A stretch of 64,000 nt of DNA from Apostichopus japonicus (lineage: Eukaryota; Echinodermata; Holothuroidea; Aspidochirotida; Stichopodidae), in the NCBI RefSeq assembly GCF_037975245.1, contig NC_092582.1, positions 16,084,077-16,148,076 of the forward strand, in the 5' to 3' direction. Below, piece after piece: positions 23,985 through 36,589 of the stretch. Both the position numbers and the translations under genes were made by a program. The first letter of the stretch is position 1, and every line of letters starts with the position of its first letter. Below the pieces are notes generated by a model that saw nothing but the letters and a program-made list of their open reading frames with translations, did no database searches and had not been told where the DNA came from.

Positions 23985-25110
23985 TGACGTTTCACTATAT
24001 ATTACTGACAATTTAATTTCAGTCAAAAGCCCTTTTTGCTCTATCAGTGACGTTTCACTTAATATAAGTTACGTTTTAATGCATAAAATTAGACGTATCA
24101 GTGACGCCACACAATCTAAGTGACGTTTCACTCTTTAAAGGATTGGTTTAGGTGTTTGACATGTCTATTTTGTATGAAAGAGCACAAAAAGACAAAAAGA
24201 ACAGTGAAGAACTATCATGATAGCATGCTCTGCTAAGGAGATATGACACTTTGAAGATATCAAAATATCTTTGAAAACGACTGGTGTAGAAAGACTTACT
24301 GTGAGGGTGTTATGTCGCATCCTCACTTCCTTAACATTTGTGAATATATTTCTTTAAAAATTATTTACATTTTTTAACACATTTGAAAATAATATAATCA
24401 AAAATTCTTCAGATGTTTAATCTCAAAGTTGAAAGTCATGAAATCTCACAAAATAGTTAGAGAAAAAACAAAGACTTTTCATGAATGTGAGGATGTGACA
24501 TCACAGCTAGTCAGATTTCAGCAGTTTTTACATAATCTGATAAAACTTTACCCTTGAATATCTCTTTAACCGAAAAAGATATTTGAACAGTTTTTTTCAC
24601 CATTGTGTTTCTTTTATTGTCCTCTTTCATATAACATAAACATGTATGACAACTGAACCAATACTTTAAGTGACGTTTGACCAGGGAGGTGTTATTTAGA
24701 GGTGTTACAAAGGGTCACTTTTTATAGATCCAGTGTTATCAATACGTCATAATTCACATTATGTACATCAAAAGAAATTACGAATAAGGGATATGACTTT
24801 GGGGTGACTTTGGGGTGCGGCTCCTATGCAGGGATGTCTGGGGTCCTCACTCATAGAAATGTCAAAGTTAAGATGTCAAATGGTGCAAGGTTGTTTTAAT
24901 ACCTATAGCCTATATATGTAACAGAAAATCCCTGACTGAACGTTTTCCACCTACTGGATATGGAAGAGGGATGGGAAGGGAGGGCATCTCCCCTCCCCTT
25001 GCGCACGCCACTGGTTTACACTTTACAAGTGACGTCCCACTCTATAATGGACATTCACTATGTGACGTTTCAATATAGATAAAGCCACGCTGTATGAGTG
25101 ACGTCTCACT
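23985..25110 (+). repeat. Cluster of GTGACGTTTCACT-type motifs
   Basis: TGACGT followed by a CAC-containing half occurs at 23985, 24048, 24121, 24671, 25030, 25063 and 25099, with degenerate copies between (for example near 24101). The consensus AGTGACGTYYCACT is quasi-palindromic (AGTGA and TCACT). The array is split by the fold-back element at 24139-24665. Confidence 0.65.
24139..24665. mobile_element. TTAA-flanked fold-back (long hairpin) MITE
   Basis: The left end AGGATTGGTTTAGGTGT and the reverse complement of the right end, AGTATTGGTTCAGTTGT, match along at least 44 nt, and pairing resumes near the centre (TATGTCGCATCCTCA against TGAGGATGTGACATCA). TTAA flanks both ends (24135-24138 and 24666-24669). 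The insertion splits the TGACGTTTCAC array. A transcript through it would fold into an imperfect hairpin of more than 200 bp. Confidence 0.8.
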
Positions 25111-25706
25111 CTATATAGGCATAAGTGTCGTTTAACATTCCTTAAGTCTCTCCATACAGGGCGTGTTTCTTGGTGTATTTATAAATTATTTTGTTATAAA
25201 TATAGTATTTAGAAATATTATTAATTTGTCGAAAAAACGGTATCCTGTTTTATTCTTTTGTTTATTCATTAGTAACTTTTTATCAACATCGGACTTTATG
25301 TTTCGCTTGAGGTTGTATGATCTGGTCTGTTACCAATTAAGCGTTGAGTTACAAAGATTTTTAGCCAGCTCTCAGACCCACCTCCCCACACCATCCCTGC
25401 ACCTTCCTCTTTAAACCTGTCGATTCTTCTTGACCGCCTATGGCGGATTTGGTAACCGATTCTAATCTCTGCGGCTTAAGTTTAAATCCAGAACAGTTAC
25501 ATTATAACACAACTTACGCTATAAGTCTGATTTATTCAAGACACCAATGAATTCACCCCCATGACAGAAACATGTTTATGTACAAATCTTTTATATTTGA
25601 ACACGGTGACTATATACTTAGTATATTACGTGGATGTGCAAGTTCAATCTATCTCTTTCTCTCTCCCTGTCTCTCTGTCGCCAAAAGCAAACACGTCCGG
25701 GCACAT

Positions 25707-25955
25707 TTAAATAAATAAATCCTCTTTCAGTTGCTTGATCAATGTTTGCTCAGATTGGTCAACAATATGATTATCCTCAGCATCATCGCTAACGAGGTTT
25801 GTTGGCCCGATTGATCGAACTCGAAATAGCTTTCTCGTTAATTTGTTATTCTTACTGCTTCTCCTCCCTCTCTTTCTTCGTTTTGAGTTTTTTCGCCGTT
25901 TTCTGTCATTACTTGAGTGATCCGACTTGCTGTTTGCGATATTACCATCCAATGA
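25707..25955 (-). CDS. Unassigned basic (probably nuclear) protein, terminal exon
   Basis: This is the last exon of a minus-strand gene whose other exons are at 26567-26749, 29369-29584 and 32883-33008. An acceptor after a T-run (ttttttccag) precedes TCATTGGATGG, and the frame runs 82 codons to a stop at 25707-25709. It is dominated by a dense Lys/Arg block (RKRRKNSKRRKRGRRSSK), a strong bipartite-like nuclear or nucleolar signal. An acidic segment (SDDAEDNHIVDQSEQ) and a hydrophobic end, LIKQLKEDLFI, follow. No catalytic domain is visible. I do not recognise the family. Confidence 0.7.
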   Translation of the reverse strand, partial: SLDGNIANSKSDHSSNDRKRRKNSKRRKRGRRSSKNNKLTRKLFRVRSIGPTNLVSDDAEDNHIVDQSEQTLIKQLKEDLFI

Positions 25956-26566
25956 CTGGAAAAAAAATGATAAATCAAGAAAAGAGAAAAAGGAGAAGAC
26001 AAAACAAGGAGAATAATTAATGAGAAATTCATGATAATTGACGCATTATATTATACTTGGATATATTTGAGGTGGATTCATTCAGAAAGCAAAAAAAAAA
26101 AAAGGGAGGGAGGGAATTTGCTTAAATTCCAAACCCTTTTATTTATGATTGATTTCTACCGAGTATTTTTTAAAATCTTCGGTAGAAAAAGAAAAATCAG
26201 GCTGGATGATGAAAGAGAAGGTTTTAAGCCCAAATTCTAGTTTTAATTATTCCTCGATTTCAACACAATCTAGCGAATAAAGCCATAGATATGCGAGATT
26301 AATGAGATAAATTCCAAAGAAATTTCTGAGTAACAACTCCTGCAAATCCAAAGTAGGAAAATACCTCTTTGAAAATGGGGTTAACCGGTTCATTTTTTTA
26401 GGGCCAACTGATTAATTCTTTTGACGTTTTAACTGGCTATTGACAACTTGATGTTTGCTTGCCCATTCCCGTCGCCTTTCCCCTTTTTGGCGGACGTCCA
26501 TGAAGGGCGTTCCTATATATATCTTGCGTATTTCATGGTCACGTGTCAATGACGTTGATAACTTAC

Positions 26567-26749
26567 CTTAGAAGGTGTTCGTTGGTAACAGACGGGACTC
26601 TCCTTTTGAGATGGTCTAACCGTCCATTGTGACGTCAGCCTTTGAAACACGTCACCAAAAGTCGACGTATTAAACGTCCTCTTATGGAGCTGTGATGCAT
26701 GGCCTCGGAGATTTCCGTCCTCAAAAGATTGCTGCGACTTACTCGGCCC
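26567..26749 (-). CDS. Unassigned basic protein, penultimate exon
   Basis: This 61-codon exon has no stop and is bounded by acceptor tttcttggttag and the strong donor AAG|gtaagt. Both joins are phase 0, so it links the exons at 29369-29584 and 25707-25955 in one frame. It opens with GPSKSQQSFEDGN and is rich in Ser, Thr, Gln and Arg (TFNTSTFGDVFQRLTSQW), with no known motif. It is identified only by open frame, splice sites and exact phase agreement. Confidence 0.68.
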
Positions 26750-28951
26750 CTAACCAAGAAATATTATACAATTAAAAGCACTTGAACTTTCCTTAAAGCA
26801 TTCTAAATTTAGACAACAAAATCATGGGATATCTTGGTTGTGCAATTCAGTACCATGTAGTTATATACAGAGCGAATCAAGACAGTCATACAAATAATCC
26901 AATTGATACCCTGATAACAAAACTTAAGGAATAAAAGCCAAAACATCTTGACTGTAATTCGTGGATACCGAGGAGACTTATGGCGAATATTAAGTCAAAT
27001 TAATTGATTGTGAGAGGGTGTGAAGTGTTTATAGGATTTCTTCGCAGAAAAGGAGATAATAAGGTCATGCCTATTTATTCATTGGATGAATATGCATGAC
27101 CTAATTGTAATATCTAACAGTATGATACACTGTATCCAACGGACTTGGTTAAATAGACTAAGTAATTAAAAGGATAACTATATAAACTGCTCAGTCCTGG
27201 TCGACTTGAAAGAGAATGGGAGGGAGAGGGAGAGAGGGGGGGGGAGGGGGAAAATGGGCTACCTTATTGAATATTTCTGAGCACTGATGTTTTTTTATAA
27301 TCGCAAAAGTCTACTACTAGAATACGATATTAAGGTACCTACTTGGGAGGGTGTTAATTTAAGCCAATTAATAAGTATAACCCTATAGATACATATTCGG
27401 TGTTCCAGGAATGGCTTATACCTTAACTAAAGAGATCTTCCTGTGGTCAAAGCTGATTGCTTAGCAAAACGTTTGTTCATTTCTGCATATTTTAGGTCAA
27501 AACAATATATCTCATATCCCAGCATTTTGTACCGCGAAAGTACGGATTTTTGTAAATTTGGTATATTTTTTTAATGCATTTGGCAACATTAGACTAAATG
27601 ATTTCATCGGAGCAATTGAAATAAAGATGTCTTTTGCTTTTCTTTTCTGTTTTAGATATCTCAAAGATTTATCCAAAGAGAAAAGCATTATTTCTATCTA
27701 AAGTATAGTTTCAATTCGTATGGGTTTTTTTCAAGTACACTATACAGAAAAAGAAATGTCAGTTTAGTAAACATTTCTAACATGAAATCTGATATCAGAT
27801 TCCACTGATAAATATCAACAAGAATACGATAATTAATCAAGCTTCTGCAAAACAAAACCATCCATTGAAGGACAACACATGTCAACCACTGTGATCCATT
27901 TTCATGAAGTAACGAAAGGTCATAAGCCAGTCAAATTATGATACTTTAAATCAACCATATACCTTGAGTTAGGAACAAGTTATTGAGATGGAAATTCAGT
28001 TATTATAACAGTTTGGAATATATATCTCTTCAATATTAGTTTTACATTGTCACCAGAAGATCACCTATACATCCATCACGTCGGGGGGGGGGGGGGCTAT
28101 CCGATTAACAGTTTCATCTCATTTTAGATTCTACGTAATCCTGCCTTGTTTTTCCACTTCCCGTACTTCCATTAGATTGTTTTAGAGATGATTAATTACA
28201 AGAAGCAAGTACTAATTTTGATGTTTCATCTTGGACCACTAAAACTCCGTCAATATTATTTATCGACAAATTTACATTTTTCTTTCATGATGCTGAACAA
28301 AAAAGGAAACTAAGTGGATGGCTCAATTTGACGTCATCTTTTGCCCTGTTTTTCTTCTTCGGTGCTCCGTTTAGATTGTTGGAGAGATGATTAATTACAT
28401 GAAGTAATTACTAATTATTTATCAAGATGATAACCAGCCGCAAAGAATCATAACCAAGGTGTGTTCATCTTGGATCACGTCAATATTAACCATCGACAAA
28501 TTAACATATTCTCATGTTGCTATCAAAAAAAAAGGAAAATAAATGGATGGTTCACTTACTTATTGAAATATGGAGTCCAATTATTAGGTTAATCGGCATA
28601 AACGCAAACACGTTGACACAATTGGTTAAGTGGGCATGGTTAAAAGGATTTTCTGGTGGCTAAAAAGTTGATTGCTTAGCAAAATTGCAGCAAATCTGCT
28701 GATCCTTTTGCTAAAAACCCCAATTTCTTTCGACGAATTTTTGTGATATTTTATTAATACATCTGACGGCAGCAGAATGGATGAAGTAATCATGAAATTC
28801 AGCTGAAATTGTCTTTTTTATCTTCTTAATAATATATCAATCATTTATCCACAGAGGAAAATTATAACATATCTATACCAAAAAAGAAAACGTTTCATTT
28901 TGGTGAAGTTCTAATCACAGAGAACATTGACAGCTATGCAAATATTCTTAA

Positions 28952-29307
28952 AGGCATTGAAGACTCGCGCACAAAGAAAGGTCTGATGCCGGTAATCTGA
29001 CCTAGTTTCGAATGAGGTGTAACAGAAGTGTTAGACACCACCATCGATCCCAGAAAGTACACACAGCTTGCTACCGTCGGTAATTAGACACTAGTGTACA
29101 GTCAATACATGCAGCAACGGTCAATGCCCACAACACAGTGTACATAGCAGCGATGGACATCTCAGGTCGGCAGATAAAAGATAACAAGGTATCACGTTTC
29201 ATTACTGTCTGCATTTTGTAGCGAAAAGAAAACCACTTCACTTGCAAGCTACGGAAAGTTAACTTGTTCAAAGGGCGGCACGCGGTTTGGGCGAGTCTTC
29301 AATGCCT
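28952..29307 (-). mobile_element. TTAA-flanked MITE family, copy B (complete)
   Basis: The 356-bp element has inverted termini AGGCATTGAAGACTCGC and GCGAGTCTTCAATGCCT and is flanked by TTAA at 28948-28951 and 29308-29311. It sits in an intron of the basic-protein gene, only 62 bp from the donor of the 29369-29584 exon. It has the same orientation as copy A and is opposite to copies C and D. It encodes no protein. Confidence 0.9.
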
Positions 29308-29368
29308 TTAAGGTCTCAGGTATCAAGGATTCCTCAAGAAACAGATTATAAAATGATACTTTACTAAC

Positions 29369-29584
29369 CTTGTCTGCGCTGTTTCGCCCTTTCTTGCGTA
29401 CTGATTTGCAAGCCGGTTTAGTCTGGCTTCTCTTCCGGGGCTGGTTACCGGTCATTACCTGTTTCGTCACAGGGTGTCGTTTTCTGGGTTGATAAGGGGT
29501 GTCTAAGATACCCTTTAATACCAGCTCCTTTTCTCTTCGTATTTCACCTAGAGCCAGTTCTTCCTCTCTTTTCGCTAAGTCGTG
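29369..29584 (-). CDS. Unassigned basic protein, internal exon (helical/charged segment)
   Basis: This 72-codon exon lies between acceptor ttttgatacag and donor AAG|gttagt, phase 0 on both sides. It starts HDLAKREEELALGEIRREK, a charged heptad-like helix that continues the helix ending KVKEEYE in the preceding exon. It then has basic PYQPRKRHPVTKQ, NQPRKRSQTK and KSVRKKGR clusters. The segment suggests a short coiled coil followed by nucleic-acid-binding or nuclear-localisation tracts. Function is unknown. Confidence 0.7.
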
Positions 29585-29639
29585 CTGTATCAAAATAAGA
29601 TCAATCAATAAATTTACAAATGTAAAAATTTAAAGAAAG

Positions 29640-32600
29640 AGTAAAAGTAAAGAAACTGGAAAGAATAATGAGACAGTGTAAGACTTATCTAAAAGAAAAG
29701 AGAATATTCCACACTGTGAGTTTATACAAACTCCATCTATATGTTTGTCCCTGTAACTCGAGATATGATTGTTTGAATGGAAGCTATTTTGGCTGGGTAC
29801 ACCCTCGATTACTCCAAGGCGTGGATCATAGAATAGGCAGTCTGTGATGTTACATTCAGACGGCAGATATTATTTAAAATATTTCCCTTTTCTACTATAA
29901 CATTCTTGTTGATTTATCTTTTAATATTTGATACATTTTAAATGTTTGTTGAGATGTCAATGTTCTCTATATTAAGAATTACATAAAAATGCAACTTTCT
30001 TGGTAAAAATATTACTTTCCTCTGTAGATAAGTGGTTTTATATTCAGATAATTTGTTTTCTTGATGAACGACATCACTAAACAGCGGAAGAAATATTCCG
30101 CTTCAGTTTGGGAGATAGCAAAGTGTATGTTTAATCACACCAACAGATTTAAGCAACTTGAATTTTGTTGCTTCACTTCCGTTACAATGTTTATTTCGTG
30201 TAACCGGGATGTGTTTGTTGGTGCTGTATCCTAAGTTCTTAACACCACACTGTCAATGGTACCATGCGCGCAGTAACAATACTGTTTGGAATCAACTTGA
30301 AATTGTATAAAACAAGAGCATCAATGACGCAGTATCTCAATACTGGAAGTTTTAATTTTGATTCCTAATTTCAAATCTTTGCTCTGTCTCTACAATTATC
30401 AATATCAATCATGGTACAACAAATATATAACTTGCATTTTTGTTACTTTGCCACGAATAGTCTCTGCAGGTTACACTTTATCCTGCTAGTCTTGCCTTTA
30501 GCGCTCATTGCCTGTTAGTCGAAAGAACGACGTTGCAAGGTTTAGTAATGTCATAGAATATTTAAGAACTTGTTTTTTAAGTGGTATCCTTCATCTTGGG
30601 TCAGTCTCTGTTGGACTTTTTGGTCATATAGTTTGACGTCAATGACAACGGCCAAATTAGAAGAGGAGAACAACTCGACCATATTCTTGATGCCTGCCTT
30701 GAGAGCTAGGCCTATTGACCTACTGTATGTTACTGTAGACTGTAGTGGTGACTACCATCAAAACTGTGTCCACTTCTAGATATCAAAACAACCCACGTTT
30801 TTCCATCTCAATTTTTCTGACATGAAGATTTCATGGATTTATGACTTGGAAAAAATAATGTAAAAGAAGATTACAAGTTTTTATATGCAAGTGATGGGTG
30901 GCCTCCTCCTCCCCTAATAGCCACCTCAGTTCCTCTCCATTTTGTTATTTTATTTTAATTCTTTGTACATTTGATATCAAACATTACAGGTTCAAAAGAA
31001 AGCTAAACATACTTCTTATAACCTTATACATCTTATATCCTTATAAATAAAACATAACCTTATACAATTTTTATAGTCTTATAAAAGTTGTGATGCTATG
31101 GCCGGCTCCTCTTTTATACGTACCCATCAACAAACTTACCCTGGTCCTTCCTAGGAAAAGCTGTCTGAACACCAGTACAATGCTAATGTGGCTATCACTG
31201 AAAGCCTAATAGACCTAGGGGGCCTAGGCCTATATATATATATTTTTTAAATGCACTAGGCCTACAGTAAGTAGCCTTCAGAAATACAAGAATGTGTATA
31301 CGTAATTATACAAAATACATGAAGGGCAATCAAACAAACTTATCATGGCCCTTGCTCTGAAAAGCTACCTGAACACCAGTACTATCCTTAAATGGATGTT
31401 ACAAAAACGAAGGCCTAATATAAATTAAATGCACTACGTAGAATTCAGCAGTACAGAATTTGTATATGTAATTAGCATGCAATACACTACACCTGGCGTA
31501 CCTAACTACAATACAGAAAATTAGTCGCGAGGGTAGCCATTTTCGTATATCTAACAATAGCTGCCATGAGTCATAGCCAATCTGCTACAAAACAGACTTG
31601 GGGGCGGGGCTTAATCATCAAAAACGGACCTTTTTACTAAAAGTAGGGGCGGCAGCTCAGTGTTGTTTTAAGAAAGAAAAATCATTTAAACATCAAATAA
31701 AGCAAATAAAAGCAATAAAATGTCATATACAGTTGGTAAAATTCTTATTAATACCTACCTGTAAACAACAAATGAAAGTTTAAAATGTTAATAAAATATA
31801 TAATACATAGGACCCTATCTTAGACGATACCACTGTTGACAGACAATTCTATTCTATTCTCTTTCATAAAACATAAGTTTCGGAGCGTGTGCAAAAATGG
31901 GTTGTTTAAACTGTATTTCAGACCAATTTGCCCGATTTGGACATAAATCGGTGAAAAAGTCATAGAATGAGATAAAATTCTCGAATAAAAAATAGTAACT
32001 TTTGTTGGCCTATATGGTATATGCTTGCTCTGAAAATTCCAGAGAAAAAGAACTTTATATGAAGACGCTGAAAAATTTTTAAGAGAGGAGAGAGTCCCAC
32101 TTACTGTAACAATATCTCTATACATGTAATGTATTGAGATAACAAAACCAAGGAGAAAGTACACGGGTTTAACCAACATCAGCCCTCATGACACGACGTT
32201 TTAGCTCTAAGATTTTCTAACCGGAGCCAGATAATCCTAACTTGTATTTTATGCAGATTTAGTTCACAATGACCTCTATTACATACGATTAATGTGATTG
32301 TTGAATTATATTATAATTAAAAGAATCGTCCAGAGAAATATTTAAACAAATTATTGATGAAAGGAAAACATATTGTTAGCATCCTGGTGAAATTTGAATG
32401 CAATACCTTCATGACGGTTCTCGAGATATTAATAGTTGAAAATTGTCATAGTTTTTACCATTATTTAACCTAAAGCGAACACGTGTGTGATGTCATAGTT
32501 GCACAATGCCAAAATATGAAGTTAATAATATATGCAAATGTATTGATATCGAAATGCATCCTAATTTTTTTATGGAGGAAATTGTAATAATTGTAATTCG

Positions 32601-32880
32601 TAGATGATACTTTGGCCCAGACCACATTGGGACATTGAAAACTTGTACTATTTTATTTCAACAATTCGACTCTTTCGAAACTGTACTAAATGCAGTGTTC
32701 CATCAAAAGTTTTACTTTGACGTTCACATTTTCCACTTTTTTTGGTCCAAATTTCGAGATAAAATTCTATCATTTGATTGCCTGGCACACCTTTTGCTAT
32801 TTACAAATTGGATACAGTTGAATGATTTATCACTCGAGATGTATTATAGTCTACAGCTGTAAGATGAAATACACGGATTT
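29640..32880 (-). other. Intron of the basic-protein gene
   Basis: About 3.3 kb of AT-rich intron. No further exon was recognised. Part of 32345-32410 resembles 7075-7130 and is a dispersed repeat. Confidence 0.5.
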
Positions 32881-32882
32881 AC

Positions 32883-33008
32883 CTCATATTCCTCTTTAAC
32901 CTTCAAGGCTAATTTATCCATAAACTTTCCATTGGTAAGCTTGACCCCCTCGGAGCCCATCAAACGCCGAATTCTTTGTTTGCAGGGGGACCAGAAACTC
33001 ATGTCCAA
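32883..33008 (-). CDS. Unassigned basic protein, upstream exon
   Basis: This 42-codon exon is bounded by acceptor ttttctttcag and donor GAG|gtaaat, phase 0 at both ends. It begins LDMSFWSPCKQRIRRLMG and continues with an amphipathic helix (FMDKLALKVKEEYE) that runs into the next exon. It is the most protein-like part of the gene, with Trp, Cys and alternating hydrophobic/basic residues, and so the best query for identifying the family. With the downstream exons it gives 257 residues. Confidence 0.7.
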
Positions 33009-33059
33009 CTGAAAGAAAATGAAATAATAAACAACAAATTAACAGTCTAATGTTGGATC

Positions 33060-33112
33060 ATAATAATGATGGTGACGACAATGACGATGATAATAACGAT
33101 GACGGTGACGAT
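33060..33112 (+). repeat. GAT/GAC-rich imperfect microsatellite
   Basis: Trinucleotide-like run of GATGATGGTGACGAC type, imperfect. Confidence 0.7.
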
Positions 33113-33114
33113 GC

Positions 33115-35064
33115 ATGCTCTATGTAGTTTCCTCATGGACTAACACGCTAAACTCATCAAACCTAACATGGCCTCAAATCCCACGCAGAGTGCGTATATA
33201 CGTGAACGCCATACCGCCCTCACTAATTAACCGGTTACCAAAAAAAACAAAAAAAATCCTATACGCTGTTCTTTGAATGTCTTTAAAGTGTTCTAATATT
33301 GCTTCAATGTTGACCCAATATTTGCTCAAATGTACTTTATTTTCATTCATGCTCTTTATATTGTTTCCCTGATGATTTTACACACTTTTGGCACTCTGCC
33401 ACTCGGGCGGATTAATTTAATATCGATTCCAGATGGATTATCTATATATATGCCATGCTCAACGGTCATGTGGATGTTATTAAAGTTGATAGTCCAGGAG
33501 ATAATTAACATATTGATATATGGAACAGGGACATATCCTACGCATCCTGAAGGTGATATAATTTGTATTCAATTCCTATACGTACTGTTTTCGAGACAAC
33601 AGCATCTGAACCTGTCACGGTTTGCTGCAGCTTGAAGCAAACAGGTATGACAGCTAGCCTACAAAGTGCATTTCCTCAAACTAAAATTACAATTACCTAC
33701 TTCAAAATTGTTATGCACCTTAGTATGAATATACATACTAGACTCACGTGTATATTATTAACTTTACATATCCTTACATCATAGGTGTGTAGTTGAAACC
33801 TATATCTAATCCAAGGTCAAAACAAGAAAGTGAAAAATTAAAAGCAAACCATGGCGTCACACAAGTAAGGTTTTCTTACTAATAACCTTCGGTGTATATG
33901 TGTGGAAATACATCCCCCCTCTCCACCCCCACCCCAACCTTTTTTGGCATCGGCCCGGAACCGGAATTAACCAAATCTTACACATTACGTATACGGGTTT
34001 TTCCGTGAAATCATTAAACATATAGAATTAATTAAGGATAAACTTCGAAAAACTTAGGTGAGGTTTTCCCAGTTGCTATAAAGATCGTGGGTCTAAGTGA
34101 AGACCCTGGACTCTTTTTTCCTAATAGATCTGTCTTTTCTATGAAATAGACAATATTTTTGTAATCAGAGTCGTGCTTTCCTATTTGTATACCTTAAATT
34201 GGGGATAAATATTATCTTCTATCATCAACAACTTGTGAAAAGATGCTTAATATTTATAGTGAAAGAGAGTTTTTAGGATTTCTTATTGTTGTTATATACG
34301 TAGCAACAAGTGTCTATTTGTTATTTAGCAACAAATTATACAGATAAATAGAAACAATACTCAACGAGAGGCTTTTTGTGACATGTTGTGACATTTTTTG
34401 TGACATTTTGTGACATTTGTAACATGTTATAAAGTACAGGAATAACAAATTATGAGGCATTCAAGAGACGCTTTGGAATATGGAATGAGATTTAGGCGAT
34501 TCGGAAGTAGCAAAACGAAATTATATCTAGAATAAGATTACTACAACGAGCTTTAGTGTTCATACATCAGAAGCATGCCTAATATAAGAAAATATTATAG
34601 AATAATGATAAACGTAAGGAATACCTATAAGTTTGTTTAAGAAATTATTTAACATGTGTTTCCACTTTAAATTGTAGTAGTTGACTATACTATACAAAAC
34701 ACTTCATTGTATTACAGTATAGTCAAAATGACTATACTAACAGCTTTCTTATAACTAAGAGATAATTCCGCCGGCATATGTTGATATTTTATTTTGTAGG
34801 TCATCCGGCCAGAACCCGATATCCGGTGAATTCCAAAAGGATGAATTCAACGCTTTTTAATAATCTTGCAAATTATACATGTTGGCAACATATATAGTCT
34901 CCGAATTCAAAATTAATATAAAAAGAAAACGGCGATAAAAAACATTCAAATGATCTAACCATTGGTTTTTTTATTAAAACAAAGAATAATATAATTTGAT
35001 ATTTTGACAAGAAATAATCTTATAGCATTTACGTAATATGACAAAGTTTGCAAATCTACTTTAC
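33115..35064. other. Intron or upstream DNA, no exon seen
   Basis: AT-rich. A short TGTGACATTT repeat lies at 34375-34425, and copies of TGACTATACT in both orientations lie near 34693-34737. No splice-supported coding sequence was found. Confidence 0.4.
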
Positions 35065-35121
35065 CTGTGTGTCTAAAAAATGGTTACGAAAACTCGCGAG
35101 AGATGTACGTACAGTATAGGC
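35065..35121 (-). CDS. Tentative upstream exon of the basic-protein gene
   Basis: A good donor (ACACACAG|gtaaag) closes a 19-codon open stretch ending FRNHFLDTQ, which joins LDMSFWSP of the next exon in phase 0. The acceptor (tatatag|GCC) has a poor pyrimidine tract and TAG is the codon just before it, so the exon start is doubtful. The start codon of the gene was not found. Confidence 0.35.
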
Positions 35122-36589
35122 CTATATATGTGTTGGTATAGTAGCTTATAGTCCGAACTTTATTCTTCGCTCGTTCTTGACCGTGTTGTATATATAGGTT
35201 ATCCGCAGGTGAGATAAATTTCAGTGTAACTAAACCGCCACTTTATACTAAAGAGAAGTAGCCGTGTTTGTATAAGCCTATAGTCTGTATCAATACTGAC
35301 CCCGGATACCTTCGTACGGATGGTTCGGACATTTGAGCTGTTGGTCATTGTTTCATGGTCTATTAGACTGAAAGACTAACTCTTTTGTCGAAAGTTAAAA
35401 AAGGCTCACATTGTTTTCAATGTTACCATGGACAGGCGAGTTTCAGTGACCACGTTGTCAGGGTATCTGATTCTCATTAAAGCCGCTAGTTTGTAACAAA
35501 TAATTTTGCCCTTCTCGACAGGATAAGTAATTTGTCAAGTTACGATTCGCCTGTTTTCTGTTTTGTTTCTTTGTGTCACCGAAGAGAAAGTCAATTATTT
35601 TAGATTAAGTAAGTAAATACATATAGGCCTAACATCGTTACGATCATACGGTTACAGGAGGTCCTCCCCGCCCCCCTCCCCCACTCCCTCCTCTCCCCCG
35701 TCCCTCAGAAAATAAACGTCAAATGGTCCATACAGAGGCATATTTAGACTATGAACTAGGTCTATAATTAGCTCTAAACGCAAGGTTGTGCTACTAAATA
35801 ATAATGATTGTGTATAAGGCTGAATTGTATAAGGCTGAATAGGGGGTGTACACCAGTACTATATATAGTGGTATAATTCTTCTCTAGCTGAATGAAAATT
35901 AACAAATCCACTGGCAGAACCAATTTTTCCCCACGGAATGTGTGTGACGTGCCACCCCCCCCCCCTGACGCACGGCACTGATTTTGTAATAGTAGTGTGT
36001 GGGCAGGGGAGGGGCCGATGGTAAAAGGCGTATTCATCACTGATAGCTTTCTAACGAAGTAAAGGAATTAATAAAGTAGGATATCAATTTCATGGAAGAT
36101 TAAGAGTACTTCGTCTTTCTGACATTTACATTTCTGCTTGAGCATCACTATACACTACTAGTGGAACTTAGGCAGCCTACATAATCATTGCCGAACTCAT
36201 GTATAGGCATATAGGTCTATACATTGCTAAATTTACAGCATAACGCTTACCTTATATACGTGTGATCCATGTTTATTCTGTTTCAAGACCCCTTACCATA
36301 TATATACTTCGTCATCACCACAGTGACACATCAACGACGATCGAACGATCGAGGAACGGTTTATTTTGAGAATTAGGAATTACTATATCCCCACCCTCAT
36401 CGTGCAAGCAAGTGGCAAACGAAGTGTTCAGACACGCATTTATTATTTTTATGCTATCGTAAACCTCACTCTGTTACATCACATAGCTCTTTATAAGGCT
36501 GGATCAATCGACGCACTTATAGCCTTGCAACACGAAATACGGTTGCACTGCACTTTACAAACAATTCGAGACTCAATTGCGCAAAATAG

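Noticed and set aside
36250-36270. Candidate first exon of the basic-protein gene: ATG with an in-frame upstream stop and donor AG|gtaagc on the minus strand
   Set aside because: It ends in phase 2, and joining it to either the 35121 or the 33008 exon brings an immediate or early stop, so it would need another unseen exon.
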